Below are positions 1 to 8,907 of a stretch of 33,479 nt of DNA, piece by piece; within the stretch, counting starts at the first letter, position 1; each line of letters begins with the position of its first letter. Position numbers and translations under genes: made by a program. The notes beneath the pieces were generated by a model, which saw only the letters and a list, made by a program, of their open reading frames with translations, did no database searches and was not told the origin of the DNA. This DNA is from Actibacterium sp. GTDB lineage: Bacteria > Pseudomonadota > Alphaproteobacteria > Rhodobacterales > Rhodobacteraceae. The stretch covers positions 1 through 33,479 of the forward strand of contig JADQCD010000028.1 in NCBI GenBank assembly GCA_016278285.1, read 5' to 3'.

Positions 1-26
1 ACCTGCCGCCGGTCATCCTGCCGTGA
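1..26 (+). CDS. 3' end of an upstream gene, probably tsaB (partial)
   Basis: The first bases read as the tail LPPVILP followed by a TGA at 24-26. The GTG start of the next gene overlaps this stop (GTGA). In Rhodobacteraceae the gene before a rimI-like acetyltransferase is commonly tsaB, the tRNA threonylcarbamoyladenosine partner protein, and a proline-rich tail fits. Only about eight codons are visible, so the identity rests on context alone. Confidence 0.4.
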
Positions 27-442
27 CGCCCGACGCGCTGGCGACACTTCACGCCGCCTGTTTCACGACGCCCCGCCCCTGGAAGGCCGATGAATTCGTC
101 CGGCTTCTGGGCAGTCCCGGCGTGTTTCTGATCGTCGAGGCGCAAGGCCTCGCGCTGGGGCGCGTTCTTGCCGGCGAGGCCGAGCTGTTGACGCTGGCGG
201 TGGATCCCGGGGCACGGCGGCAAGGCACCGGCCGGAACCTGCTGAGGGATTTTGAAATCGAGGCCCGCGCGAGCGGGGCCGAGACCGCCTTTCTGGAGGT
301 CGCAGCCGACAACGACGCGGCGCTGGCGCTGTATCTTTCGGCCGGATGGATCATGGCGGGTCGGCGGCCGGGATATTACCGCACCCCCGAAGGCGCCCGC
401 ATCGACGCGACCGTGCTGCGAAAGCCGCTGACAGGCACCTGA
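23..442 (+). CDS. rimI: GNAT N-acetyltransferase, RimI-like
   Basis: This 139-aa single-domain GNAT protein would transfer acetyl from acetyl-CoA to an amine, classically the N-terminus of ribosomal protein S18. The acetyl-CoA pyrophosphate-binding loop is visible as RRQGTG at about residues 65-70, preceded by the strand LLTLAVDP. The late motif NDAALALYLSAGW with GRRPGYY is typical of RimI. The start is a GTG overlapping the stop of the preceding gene, which implies translational coupling. Substrate specificity cannot be read from sequence, since many RimI-like proteins acetylate other targets. The GNAT assignment is firm and the RimI name moderate. Confidence 0.8.
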   Translation: MTPDALATLHAACFTTPRPWKADEFVRLLGSPGVFLIVEAQGLALGRVLAGEAELLTLAVDPGARRQGTGRNLLRDFEIEARASGAETAFLEVAADNDAALALYLSAGWIMAGRRPGYYRTPEGARIDATVLRKPLTGT

Positions 443-483
443 CCTGACCTGGCGCAAAGCCACGGCGGAACGGAAAAAACCGG

Positions 484-513
484 TTGACCGCGTTCCGGTG
501 CTTCGGCCTAAAT
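484..513 (+). promoter_or_regulatory. Candidate sigma-70-type promoter for the BMP transporter operon
   Basis: TTGACC at 484-489 is followed after 18 bp by CTAAAT at 508-513, about 77 bp before the BMP gene start. The -35 overlaps a perfect AACCGGTT palindrome (478-485), and a second ACCGGTT occurs at 538-544, so a repressor site is possible. It is assigned by eye from consensus similarity only. Confidence 0.4.
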
Positions 514-589
514 CGATCATGAAGAAAGCTGGACCGGACCGGTTACTGGTTTGCCGATCCAGAAACTTGACGCCAACCGGGAGATTTCG

Positions 590-1579
<990 letters not shown>

Positions 1580-1591
1580 GGGCCGCCCGCC

Positions 1592-3217
1592 ATGCGCAGC
1601 GAAACGCCTGAGGGGCGGCAGGAAGCTGCCATCCCGGCGATAGAGCTTCGCGGGATTTCCAAGGCCTTCGGGCCGGTTCAGGCCAACAAGGACATCTCGA
1701 TCAAGGTGATGCCCGGCACGATCCACGGCATCGTTGGCGAGAACGGCGCCGGGAAATCCACCCTGATGAGCATTCTTTACGGCTTCTACAAGGCCGATTC
1801 GGGTGAAATCTTCGTCAACGGCCGCCAGACCGCGATCCCCGACAGCCAGGCAGCAATACGTGCCGGTATCGGAATGGTTTTCCAGCATTTCAAGCTGGTG
1901 CCGAACTTCACCGTGCTGGAAAACGTCATCCTGGGCGCCGAGGATGGTCCGCTTGTCAAGCCGTCGCTGGCCAAGGCCCGTGGCACGCTGAAACGGCTGG
2001 CCGCGGAATACGAACTGCATGTCGATCCCGATGCGCTGATCGAGGATCTCAGCGTCGGGCATCAGCAGCGTGTCGAAATCCTCAAGGCGCTTTTCCGTTC
2101 GGCCGACATCCTGATCCTGGACGAGCCGACCGGCGTTCTCACGCCGACGGAGGCGGATCACCTGTTCCGGATTCTCGAAAGCCTGCGGGCCGAGGGCAAG
2201 ACGATCATCCTGATTACGCACAAACTGCGCGAGATCATGCACATCACCGACAGTGTCAGCGTGATGCGTCGGGGCGAGATGACGAAGACGCTGAAGACCG
2301 CGACGACCGGCCCGGAAGAACTGGCCGAGCTGATGGTGGGCCGGAAGGTTCTGATGCGGGTGGACAAGGAACCGGCCGCGCCAGGCGACAACGTGCTGGA
2401 AATCGAGAATTTGCACATGACCGATGAAGACGGCGTCGCGCGCCTGAAGGGCGTGTCGCTGAATGTCCGCGCGGGCGAGATCCTGGGCATCGCCGGCGTC
2501 GCCGGCAACGGCCAGTCGCATCTGCTGGAGCTTCTGGGCGGGATCACGACCGGTACCGGCACCATACGCATCAACGGCCGGCAGATTGACCTGAGCGGCA
2601 GGCATTCCGACGCCCGGTCGCGCCGCGCCCGCGGCATCGGGCATGTCCCCGAGGACCGCCAGAGCCAGGGCCTGATCATGGATTTCACGGCCTGGGAAAA
2701 CATGATCCTGGGCTATCACGGCGACCCGGCCTATCAGAAGAATGCCCTGCTGATGGACAACCATGCGATCCGCGAGATGACGGCCGGCAAGATGGAACGC
2801 TTCGACCTGCGCCCGCCGAACCCGGACCTTCTTGCCAGAAACTTTTCCGGTGGCAACCAGCAAAAGATCGTCCTGGCGCGCGAGATCGAGCGCGGCCCCG
2901 ACCTGCTGCTGGTCGGCCAGCCGACCCGCGGCGTCGATATCGGCGCGATCGAATTCATCCACCAGAGCCTGATCGCGCTGCGCGACGCGGGCAAGGCGAT
3001 CCTGCTGGTTTCGGTCGAACTGGACGAGATCATGTCGATGTCCGACCGCATCGCCGTGATGTTCGACGGACGGATCGTCGGTGAATGCCTGCCCGGAGAG
3101 ACCGACGAGAAAGAACTGGGCCTGCTGATGGCCGGAATCGAACAGCCGTCCCGGAAAACGCCCGTGGTCGAGCCCGCATTGGACGAGGCGGCGAAGGGAA
3201 AGGGCATCCATGCCTAG
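1592..3217 (+). CDS. ABC transporter ATP-binding protein, two nucleotide-binding domains (nucleoside/sugar type)
   Basis: This 541-aa protein carries two tandem ABC ATPase domains, the arrangement of RbsA-like and BMP-linked nucleoside importers. Domain 1 has an intact Walker A (GENGAGKST, residues 49-57), an LSVGHQQR signature and Walker B LILDEPT. Domain 2 starts near residue 265 and has a degenerate Walker A (GVAGNGQS, Lys replaced by Gln), a good signature (FSGGNQQK) and a Walker B ending GQPT instead of DEPT. Only site 1 is therefore likely to be fully catalytic. The gene follows the BMP gene by 12 bp and overlaps the permease start by 8 bp, indicating one operon. Confidence 0.92.
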   Translation: MRSETPEGRQEAAIPAIELRGISKAFGPVQANKDISIKVMPGTIHGIVGENGAGKSTLMSILYGFYKADSGEIFVNGRQTAIPDSQAAIRAGIGMVFQHFKLVPNFTVLENVILGAEDGPLVKPSLAKARGTLKRLAAEYELHVDPDALIEDLSVGHQQRVEILKALFRSADILILDEPTGVLTPTEADHLFRILESLRAEGKTIILITHKLREIMHITDSVSVMRRGEMTKTLKTATTGPEELAELMVGRKVLMRVDKEPAAPGDNVLEIENLHMTDEDGVARLKGVSLNVRAGEILGIAGVAGNGQSHLLELLGGITTGTGTIRINGRQIDLSGRHSDARSRRARGIGHVPEDRQSQGLIMDFTAWENMILGYHGDPAYQKNALLMDNHAIREMTAGKMERFDLRPPNPDLLARNFSGGNQQKIVLAREIERGPDLLLVGQPTRGVDIGAIEFIHQSLIALRDAGKAILLVSVELDEIMSMSDRIAVMFDGRIVGECLPGETDEKELGLLMAGIEQPSRKTPVVEPALDEAAKGKGIHA

Positions 3218-4304
3218 GCTACCCAATTGGGCCGATGTCGTGCTGATACCCGCGCTCAGCCTGCTGATCGCCTTTGTCTTGTCCGGACTGGTGATCCTTG
3301 CCATCGGCGAGAATCCGATCGCGGCCCTCAACATGATGGTCAAGGGCGCCATGGGATCGACTTATGGCTGGGGCTACACGCTTTATTACGCCACGAATTT
3401 CATGTTCACCGGTCTCGCCTTCGCCGTGGCCTTCCACGCGCGGATGTTCAATATCGGCGCCGAGGGTCAGGCAATGATGGGCGGGCTGGGCGTGGCGCTG
3501 GTCTGTCTGGCCGTCGACTGGCCGCATTGGGCACTGGCGCTTCCCGTCGCGGTGGCCGGCGGGGTGGCCTTCGGCGCTCTTTGGGCGCTGATCCCGGCCT
3601 GGCTTCAGGCGCGGCGCGGCAGCCACATCGTGATAACCACGATCATGTTCAATTTCATCGCCGCGTCGATCCTGAACTATGTCCTTGTCAACCTGATGCG
3701 GCCCGAAGGCTCGATGGACCCGGCGACGGCGAGGTTCCCGCCGGGCACCGGCCTGCCCACGTTGCACGACATCCTTGCGGTGGCGGGCATTCCGTTTTCG
3801 CAGGAAACACCGGCCAATATAAGCTTTTTGCTTGCGGTCATCGCCTGCGTCCTGGTCTGGTTGCTGATCTGGCGCACCCGGCTGGGTTATGGCATCCGCG
3901 CCTACGGTCACTCCGAAGCGGCCGCAGTCTATGCCGGGATATCTCCGGTCAGGATCGTGGTGATCGCAATGCTGATTTCGGGCGGGCTGGCCGGGATGAT
4001 GGCGATCAACAACGTCATGGGCGAGGCCGAAAGGCTGGTGCTGAACGCGGTCGAGGGGGCCGGCTTCATCGGCATCGCGGTGGCGCTGATGGGCCGCAAC
4101 CACCCGTTCGGCATCTTCCTGGCCTCGCTCCTGTTCGGATTTCTATACCAGGGTGGCGCCGAACTTGCGTTGTGGATGAGCATTCCGCGCGAACTGATCG
4201 TGGTGATTCAGGCGCTGGTGATCCTGTTCACCGGCGCGCTGGACAACATGGTGCGGATGCCGCTGGAAAAGCTGTTCGCGGTCCTGCAAAAGGAGCGCGC
4301 GTAA
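3210..4304 (+). CDS. ABC transporter permease, BMP/nucleoside type, first subunit
   Basis: This 364-aa polytopic inner-membrane protein has many hydrophobic segments, starting at about residue 13. The family segment MFNIGAEGQAMMGGLG (about residues 80-95) is characteristic of the BPD_transp_2 permeases that pair with RbsA-like dual ATPases. Its start overlaps the ATPase gene end and its stop overlaps the next start by one base (TAATG), so the subunits are translationally coupled. It is predicted to form the channel with the second permease. Substrate is inferred from the BMP binding protein. Confidence 0.9.
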   Translation: MPRLPNWADVVLIPALSLLIAFVLSGLVILAIGENPIAALNMMVKGAMGSTYGWGYTLYYATNFMFTGLAFAVAFHARMFNIGAEGQAMMGGLGVALVCLAVDWPHWALALPVAVAGGVAFGALWALIPAWLQARRGSHIVITTIMFNFIAASILNYVLVNLMRPEGSMDPATARFPPGTGLPTLHDILAVAGIPFSQETPANISFLLAVIACVLVWLLIWRTRLGYGIRAYGHSEAAAVYAGISPVRIVVIAMLISGGLAGMMAINNVMGEAERLVLNAVEGAGFIGIAVALMGRNHPFGIFLASLLFGFLYQGGAELALWMSIPRELIVVIQALVILFTGALDNMVRMPLEKLFAVLQKERA

Positions 4305-5272
4305 TGGATCTGGCGACGCTGCTTCAGGTGCTCGATTCAACGGTCCGGCTGGCCACGCCCCTGCTGCTGGCCTGCCTTGCGGGCCTGTTTTCCGAGCGAT
4401 CGGGGATTTTCGACATCGGGCTGGAAGGCAAGATGCTGGCCGCCGCCTTCTTTTCGGGCGCCATTGCGGCGGTCACCGGATCGGTCTGGCTGGGGCTGCT
4501 GGCCGGAATCGCCGCCTCGATGGTTTTGTCGGGCATCCACGGTCTTGCCTCGATCACCTTCCGGGGAAACCAGCTGATCTCGGGCGTGGCGATAAACTTC
4601 CTCGCGGCCGGGCTGACCGTGGTCATCGCACAGGCCTGGTTCCAGCAGGGCGGGCGCACGCCTTCGCTGATCGGCGGGGCACGGTTCGCCCCGATCACGC
4701 AGCCCTTCGCCGAGACGCTGAAGAATGTGCCGGTGCTGGGGCCGGTCTATTACCAGCTTTTCTCCGGTCACTCGATCCTGGTCTATTTGGCCTTCCTGAT
4801 GGTGCCGGCCACCTGGTGGGTGCTGTTGCGCAGCCGGTTCGGCCTGCGCCTGCGCGCCGTGGGCGAAGCGCCCGAGGCGGTCGACACCGCAGGTGTTTCG
4901 GTGATCGGCACGCGCTATGCGGCGGTGGCGATCTGTGGGGTGCTGTGCGGTGTCGCCGGGTCATATCTGGCGACCGGGCTGCAAGCGGGGTTCGTCAAGG
5001 ACATGTCGGCCGGGCGCGGATATATTGCGCTGGCGGCGCTGATCTTTTCCAAGTGGCGCCCGTGGCATGCACTGGGGGCGACCATGCTGTTCGGTTTTCT
5101 CCAGGCTCTTGCGCTGCGGCCCGACATCATCGAGACCGCCCTGCGCGTTCCCATCCCCGTTCAGCTGCTGGACGCGCTGCCCTATATCCTGACCGTGGTC
5201 ATCCTTGCCGGTTTCGTGGGCAGGGCGACGCCACCGCGGGCCGGCGGGTCGCCTTATGTGAAGGAACGTTGA
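4304..5272 (+). CDS. ABC transporter permease, BMP/nucleoside type, second subunit
   Basis: This is a 322-aa BPD_transp_2 permease. The ORF track extends it to 3227, but that extension is the preceding permease read in another frame. The real start is ATG 4304, overlapping the TAA of the first permease and preceded by AGGAG. The segment IFDIGLEGKMLAAAF near residues 35-50 is the family signature and parallels the one in the first permease. Multiple membrane segments span the protein. It completes a four-gene importer (binding protein, ATPase, two permeases). Confidence 0.9.
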   Translation: MDLATLLQVLDSTVRLATPLLLACLAGLFSERSGIFDIGLEGKMLAAAFFSGAIAAVTGSVWLGLLAGIAASMVLSGIHGLASITFRGNQLISGVAINFLAAGLTVVIAQAWFQQGGRTPSLIGGARFAPITQPFAETLKNVPVLGPVYYQLFSGHSILVYLAFLMVPATWWVLLRSRFGLRLRAVGEAPEAVDTAGVSVIGTRYAAVAICGVLCGVAGSYLATGLQAGFVKDMSAGRGYIALAALIFSKWRPWHALGATMLFGFLQALALRPDIIETALRVPIPVQLLDALPYILTVVILAGFVGRATPPRAGGSPYVKER

Positions 5273-5281
5273 ATTTCGCGC

Positions 5282-5300
5282 GCCCGGCAGGATGCCGGGC
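5282..5300 (+). terminator. Hairpin after the nucleoside transporter operon
   Basis: GCCCGGCA, a 3-base loop and TGCCGGGC form a perfect 8-bp stem starting 10 bp after the last permease's stop. No T-tract follows, so it is terminator-like rather than a classical intrinsic terminator. It could instead stabilise the mRNA 3' end. Confidence 0.35.
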
Positions 5301-5336
5301 CTTGCCAGCGGCGCGCGCTTGGGCCTAGGGAAGACA

Positions 5337-6251
5337 ATGCAGATCTACCTCCCCATCGCCGAAATATCGGTCAACCTGTTCCTGCTGCTGGGCCTGGGCG
5401 GTATCGTGGGGCTTCTTTCGGGCATGTTCGGGGTCGGCGGCGGCTTTCTGATAACGCCGCTGCTGTTCTTTCTCGGCATCCCGCCGGTGGTCGCCGTGGC
5501 CACCGGGGCCAACCAGATCGTGGCCTCGTCGATCTCGGGTGTGCTAGCGCATCTCAGGCGCAAGACGGTTGACCTGAGGATGGGCACGGTGTTGCTGATC
5601 GGTGGGCTGTTCGGCGCGATATTGGGGATCGCGGTATTCAACATCCTTCGGCAGATGGGCCAGGTCGATCTGCTGGTTCGGCTTTGCTATGTCCTGTTTC
5701 TTGGCGTGATCGGCGGGTTGATGATGATCGAAAGCCTGCGTTCGCTGCGGCGGGTCCGCGGTGGCGCCCCCCCAAAACGCCGCCATCACGGCTGGGTGCA
5801 TGGCCTGCCGTTCAAGATGCGCTTTCGCACCTCGGGGCTGTACATATCGGCGATCCCGCCGCTGCTGGTCGGTGCGTCGGTCGGTGTGCTGGCCGCGATC
5901 ATGGGCGTGGGCGGCGGCTTCATCATGGTGCCGGCGATGATCTATCTGTTGGGGATGCCGACCAAGGTTGTGGTGGGCACATCCCTGTTCCAGATCATCT
6001 TCGTCACCGCCTTCACCACTATGGCGCATGCGGTCACGAACCAGAGCGTGGACATGGCACTGGCCGTGATCCTGCTGATCGGTGGCGTGATCGGGGCGCA
6101 GGTGGGCACGCGGCTTGGCGCCCGGCTGAATGCCGAGCAGTTGCGCATCCTGCTGGCCGCGCTGGTGCTGGCGGTCTGCGGCAAGCTGGCGCTCGACCTG
6201 CTGCTGCGCCCGGATGAGCTGTTCTCCCTGTCCGAGCCGGGGGCGGTCTGA
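5337..6251 (+). CDS. TSUP family (TauE/SafE) transmembrane anion exporter
   Basis: This 304-aa inner-membrane protein belongs to the TSUP (DUF81/TauE/SafE) family, which exports or imports sulfur-containing anions such as sulfite or sulfoacetate. The two internally repeated halves are visible through glycine-rich motifs: GMFGVGGGFLITPLL in the first half and AAIMGVGGGFIMVPAM in the second. I chose ATG 5337 over the ORF start at 5292 because AGGGAAG lies just upstream and the first membrane segment follows directly. It overlaps the next gene by one base (TGATG), so the TIGR02186 partner is co-translated. The transported anion is not readable from sequence. Confidence 0.88.
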   Translation: MQIYLPIAEISVNLFLLLGLGGIVGLLSGMFGVGGGFLITPLLFFLGIPPVVAVATGANQIVASSISGVLAHLRRKTVDLRMGTVLLIGGLFGAILGIAVFNILRQMGQVDLLVRLCYVLFLGVIGGLMMIESLRSLRRVRGGAPPKRRHHGWVHGLPFKMRFRTSGLYISAIPPLLVGASVGVLAAIMGVGGGFIMVPAMIYLLGMPTKVVVGTSLFQIIFVTAFTTMAHAVTNQSVDMALAVILLIGGVIGAQVGTRLGARLNAEQLRILLAALVLAVCGKLALDLLLRPDELFSLSEPGAV

Positions 6252-7012
6252 TGGCGATACTGCGGTTTGCGATGGTTCTGGCTGTCCTGGCCTGTCTGCC
6301 GGCGCGGGCCGAGCAGGTCGTGGCGGGGCTGAGCCAGGCGCGAATCTCGATCAATACCAGCTTTCAGGGCTCCGAGATCCTGGTGTTCGGCGCCGTTAAA
6401 CGCGAGGCCCCGATCCCGGCCGGGCAGTTGGACGTGATCATCACTGTTCAGGGGCCGGCAGTGCCCGTCACCGTGCGAAGGAAAGCGCGCCGCATGGGGA
6501 TCTGGATAAATACCGAGGCGGTAGAGGTGGATCTGGCCCCAAGCTTTTATTCCGTCAGCACCACCGCGCCCCTGGATCGTGCCCTGAACGAAACCGAGGA
6601 TCTGCGTCACAAGGTGTCCATCGCGCGGGCGATCCGCGCCGTCGGCGTAACCGAAGACACCGCAAACCTGCCCGCCTTCATTCAGGCGCTGATCCGGATT
6701 CGGACCGAGGCCGGGCTTTACCAGACACGTCCGGGCGCAATCTCGTTGATTGAGGATACGCTGTTCCGAACCGGCATCGCACTGCCATCGGATCTGGTCG
6801 AAGGCGATTATCTTACGCGTATCTTCCTGACCCGCGGCGGCCAGGTGATCGATATGCACCAGACCACGATCCCGGTGCGCAAGGTCGGGATTGAGCGCTG
6901 GATCTTCAACCTCGCACACCAGCGCCCCTTTATCTACGGTCTGCTGTCGCTGCTGATCGCGGTGACGGCCGGTTGGGGTGCCTCTGCCGTTTTCAGGTAT
7001 TTCCGGGCCTGA
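6251..7012 (+). CDS. TIGR02186 family membrane-anchored protein
   Basis: This 253-aa protein has an N-terminal signal peptide (cut likely after ARA near residue 19), a periplasmic body, and one C-terminal membrane helix (IYGLLSLLIAVTAGWGASAV). It resembles the alphaproteobacterial family TIGR02186, whose function is not established and which is often encoded directly after a TSUP permease, as here with a one-base overlap. A periplasmic accessory role for the permease is inferred from this pairing only. Its TGA lies inside the palindrome TGACCGGTCA that also contains the stop of the convergent helicase gene. Confidence 0.75.
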   Translation: MAILRFAMVLAVLACLPARAEQVVAGLSQARISINTSFQGSEILVFGAVKREAPIPAGQLDVIITVQGPAVPVTVRRKARRMGIWINTEAVEVDLAPSFYSVSTTAPLDRALNETEDLRHKVSIARAIRAVGVTEDTANLPAFIQALIRIRTEAGLYQTRPGAISLIEDTLFRTGIALPSDLVEGDYLTRIFLTRGGQVIDMHQTTIPVRKVGIERWIFNLAHQRPFIYGLLSLLIAVTAGWGASAVFRYFRA

Positions 7013-7016
7013 CCGG

Positions 7017-8546
7017 TCATTCCGGTGCGCCGGTCAGTTCCAGCGGCGCGGCGGCCGTGCGCAGGTCATCGGTCGAAAGCGGCGCGCCGGGCCGCGCCAG
7101 GCGGTTGCGCACCACCCAGAAAAGCCGTTTTTCGGCGCGGGTGATCGCCACATAGGCCAGCCGTTTCCAGAGCGGCTGTCCCGCCTCGACGCGGCCCATG
7201 CGCGCCGCGGCGAAAAGGTCCGGTGCGAAAAGCTGGACATTTTCCCACTGGCTGCCCTGGGCCTTGTGGATCGTCACCGCGGCCCCGTGCAGAAAGGCCG
7301 CGCCCATGTGGGCAGCGAAGGGAATGAACGGCTCTTCCTCGCCGGGCAGCTCGATCTTGACGATGGACGCGGCCGAGACCTGCGGATCCTCGGCCCCGAT
7401 AACGTGCAGTCGCGAGAAGCCGGCCCGTTTGCCGGGCCCCAGATAAATCACCTGCGCGCCCTTGATCAAGCCGCGCGCCTCAAGATCCAGCCGCTTCTTG
7501 CGATGCTTGAGCGGCAACTCGATCCCGTCGCAGATCAGAGGCTCGCCCGGCAGAAGCGAATCCGAGGGCGCGCCATAGGCCGCGCGAAATGCCTGGATCA
7601 GCCGGATCCGCGTCGCGTTGCGCCAGACCAGAACCGGTGAGCGGGCCATCAGGTCCGCCTCGACCCGCTCGGCCCAGATCACCCGGTCGTCATGGGCCGC
7701 GGCCTGCGCGACCAGTTTCTCGAAATCCTCGAACCCGATTCCGGGGTCGCCCAATGCATGGGCAAGATCGAGGATCGGGTTATCCTCGGCCTGGCGATGG
7801 ATGCGATGCAGCACCAGCTTGCGCTCGTCCGGCAGGTCGTCGAACACCATCTTGCCGGACTGGTTGACCGGTGCCAACTGCGCCGGGTCGCCGAAGACCA
7901 GCAGGGTCGAAAAGATGTCCTGCAAATCCCCGAACTGGCGCTCGTCCAGCATCGAACCCTCATCGACGAAACCGATATCCAGCGGTTCCTCGCGCCGTTT
8001 CCAGCCGGTAATGAAATCCGACCCCCGAAGCCCCGCGGCGGCCAGCGCGCCGGGCACGGATTTGTGCGACTGATAAAACGCAAAGGCCCGGTCCAGCGCG
8101 GCCTCGGTCAATCCCGCGACCACCGGACGCTCGCCGTTGCCGGCCAGCCATTCGGCGATCTTTTCATATTCCGGGTCATAGACGGGGGTATAAAGGATGC
8201 GGTGAATCGTCGTCGCTGGCACCCCGCGCTGGCGCAGCACGCTGGCGGCCTTGTTGGTCGGCGCCAGAATGGCCAGGGTGCGCCGGTCCTTTCGGCGGCG
8301 GCCTTCGTAATCGCCCGAGACGGTTTCGACGCCCGCCGCTTCCAACGCCTCATGGAGCCTGGCCAGCAGCATCGTCTTGCCTGAACCGGCCTTGCCAACC
8401 AGCGCCAGAACGCGGCTGCCCTGACCCTCGCTCCGCGGGGTGAGGATGGCTTCGTCCATATCGACGCCGACGGCCCGCAACACTTCGGTCACGCGGTCGA
8501 AGGCTTCGGCCTGATCTTCGGAAAATTGCAGCGCCGGCACGGTCAT
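7017..8546 (-). CDS. RecD-like ATP-dependent DNA helicase (AAA_30 / UvrD_C_2)
   Basis: This 509-aa superfamily 1 helicase contains Walker A GKAGSGKT near residue 54 and the Walker B variant GFVDEGSM. Later come the motifs TIHKAQGSQW and YVAITRAEK, which match the UvrD-like C-terminal helicase fold. It resembles the stand-alone RecD-like helicases of alphaproteobacteria rather than RecD of RecBCD; no recB or recC lies nearby. The ORF extends to 8588. I prefer ATG 8546 (MTVPALQFSED), where homology usually begins, but no strong ribosome site distinguishes the two. A 62-aa ORF lies 54 bp upstream on the same strand. A role in repair or replication-fork processing is inferred from family. Confidence 0.85.
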   Translation of the reverse strand: MTVPALQFSEDQAEAFDRVTEVLRAVGVDMDEAILTPRSEGQGSRVLALVGKAGSGKTMLLARLHEALEAAGVETVSGDYEGRRRKDRRTLAILAPTNKAASVLRQRGVPATTIHRILYTPVYDPEYEKIAEWLAGNGERPVVAGLTEAALDRAFAFYQSHKSVPGALAAAGLRGSDFITGWKRREEPLDIGFVDEGSMLDERQFGDLQDIFSTLLVFGDPAQLAPVNQSGKMVFDDLPDERKLVLHRIHRQAEDNPILDLAHALGDPGIGFEDFEKLVAQAAAHDDRVIWAERVEADLMARSPVLVWRNATRIRLIQAFRAAYGAPSDSLLPGEPLICDGIELPLKHRKKRLDLEARGLIKGAQVIYLGPGKRAGFSRLHVIGAEDPQVSAASIVKIELPGEEEPFIPFAAHMGAAFLHGAAVTIHKAQGSQWENVQLFAPDLFAAARMGRVEAGQPLWKRLAYVAITRAEKRLFWVVRNRLARPGAPLSTDDLRTAAAPLELTGAPE

Positions 8547-8600
8547 GACGCGACCATAAGGTGGCCGTTCGCCGGGGACCAGTAGCAATGCCCGGTAATC

Positions 8601-8789
8601 TCAGTGGGACCGCGACCGACCGCACAAGGCACCGGGACCGTTATCGGGACCGTCGTCACCGGCCTGCGACAATTCCTCGCGGACGACGGCCAGGGTCTCG
8701 TCCACCTTTTCCGCCAGGCGGCCCATGTTGTTGGCCCAGGCATAGGCCTTCATGTCGGTCAGGACGTCGATGATCCATTCATGGCCCAT
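8601..8789 (-). CDS. Small conserved-looking protein, 62 aa, function unknown
   Basis: The ORF track gives a 113-aa ORF, but the coding-like part starts at ATG 8789, preceded by a GGGGGG-rich ribosome site. The product (MGHEWIIDVLTDMKAYAW...) looks like a short amphipathic helical protein, with heptad-like spacing through MGRLAEKVDETLAVVREEL and a polar glycine-rich tail. I recall similar small proteins of this length in Rhodobacteraceae but cannot name a function. An inverted repeat GTTGCAG-N11-CTGCAAC sits 17 bp upstream. It is probably cotranscribed with the helicase gene. Confidence 0.6.
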   Translation of the reverse strand: MGHEWIIDVLTDMKAYAWANNMGRLAEKVDETLAVVREELSQAGDDGPDNGPGALCGRSRSH

Positions 8790-8805
8790 GAGCCCCCCCA
8801 AGTCA

Positions 8806-8830
8806 GTTGCAGTTTTCCGCATACTGCAAC
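8806..8830. repeat. Inverted repeat GTTGCAG-N11-CTGCAAC
   Basis: Two perfect 7-bp arms are separated by 11 bp, lying between the 3' end of ccr and the start of the 62-aa gene. The arm centres are 18 bp apart, just under two helical turns, which fits a dimeric repressor site. It could also be an mRNA hairpin after ccr or in the leader of the small gene. No T-tract follows. Confidence 0.45.
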
Positions 8831-8907
8831 CGTAACAGGGGAGGCGCCGCCGTGTTATCTGTCGAAAAGGACACAACCTGTTCGCATTGCCGATACAACG
8901 CCAGGGA

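Noticed and set aside
3227-4303. N-terminal 359 residues of the 681-aa ORF, which might suggest a fused permease
   Set aside because: This part is the first permease gene read in another frame. The real second permease begins at ATG 4304 with its own ribosome site.
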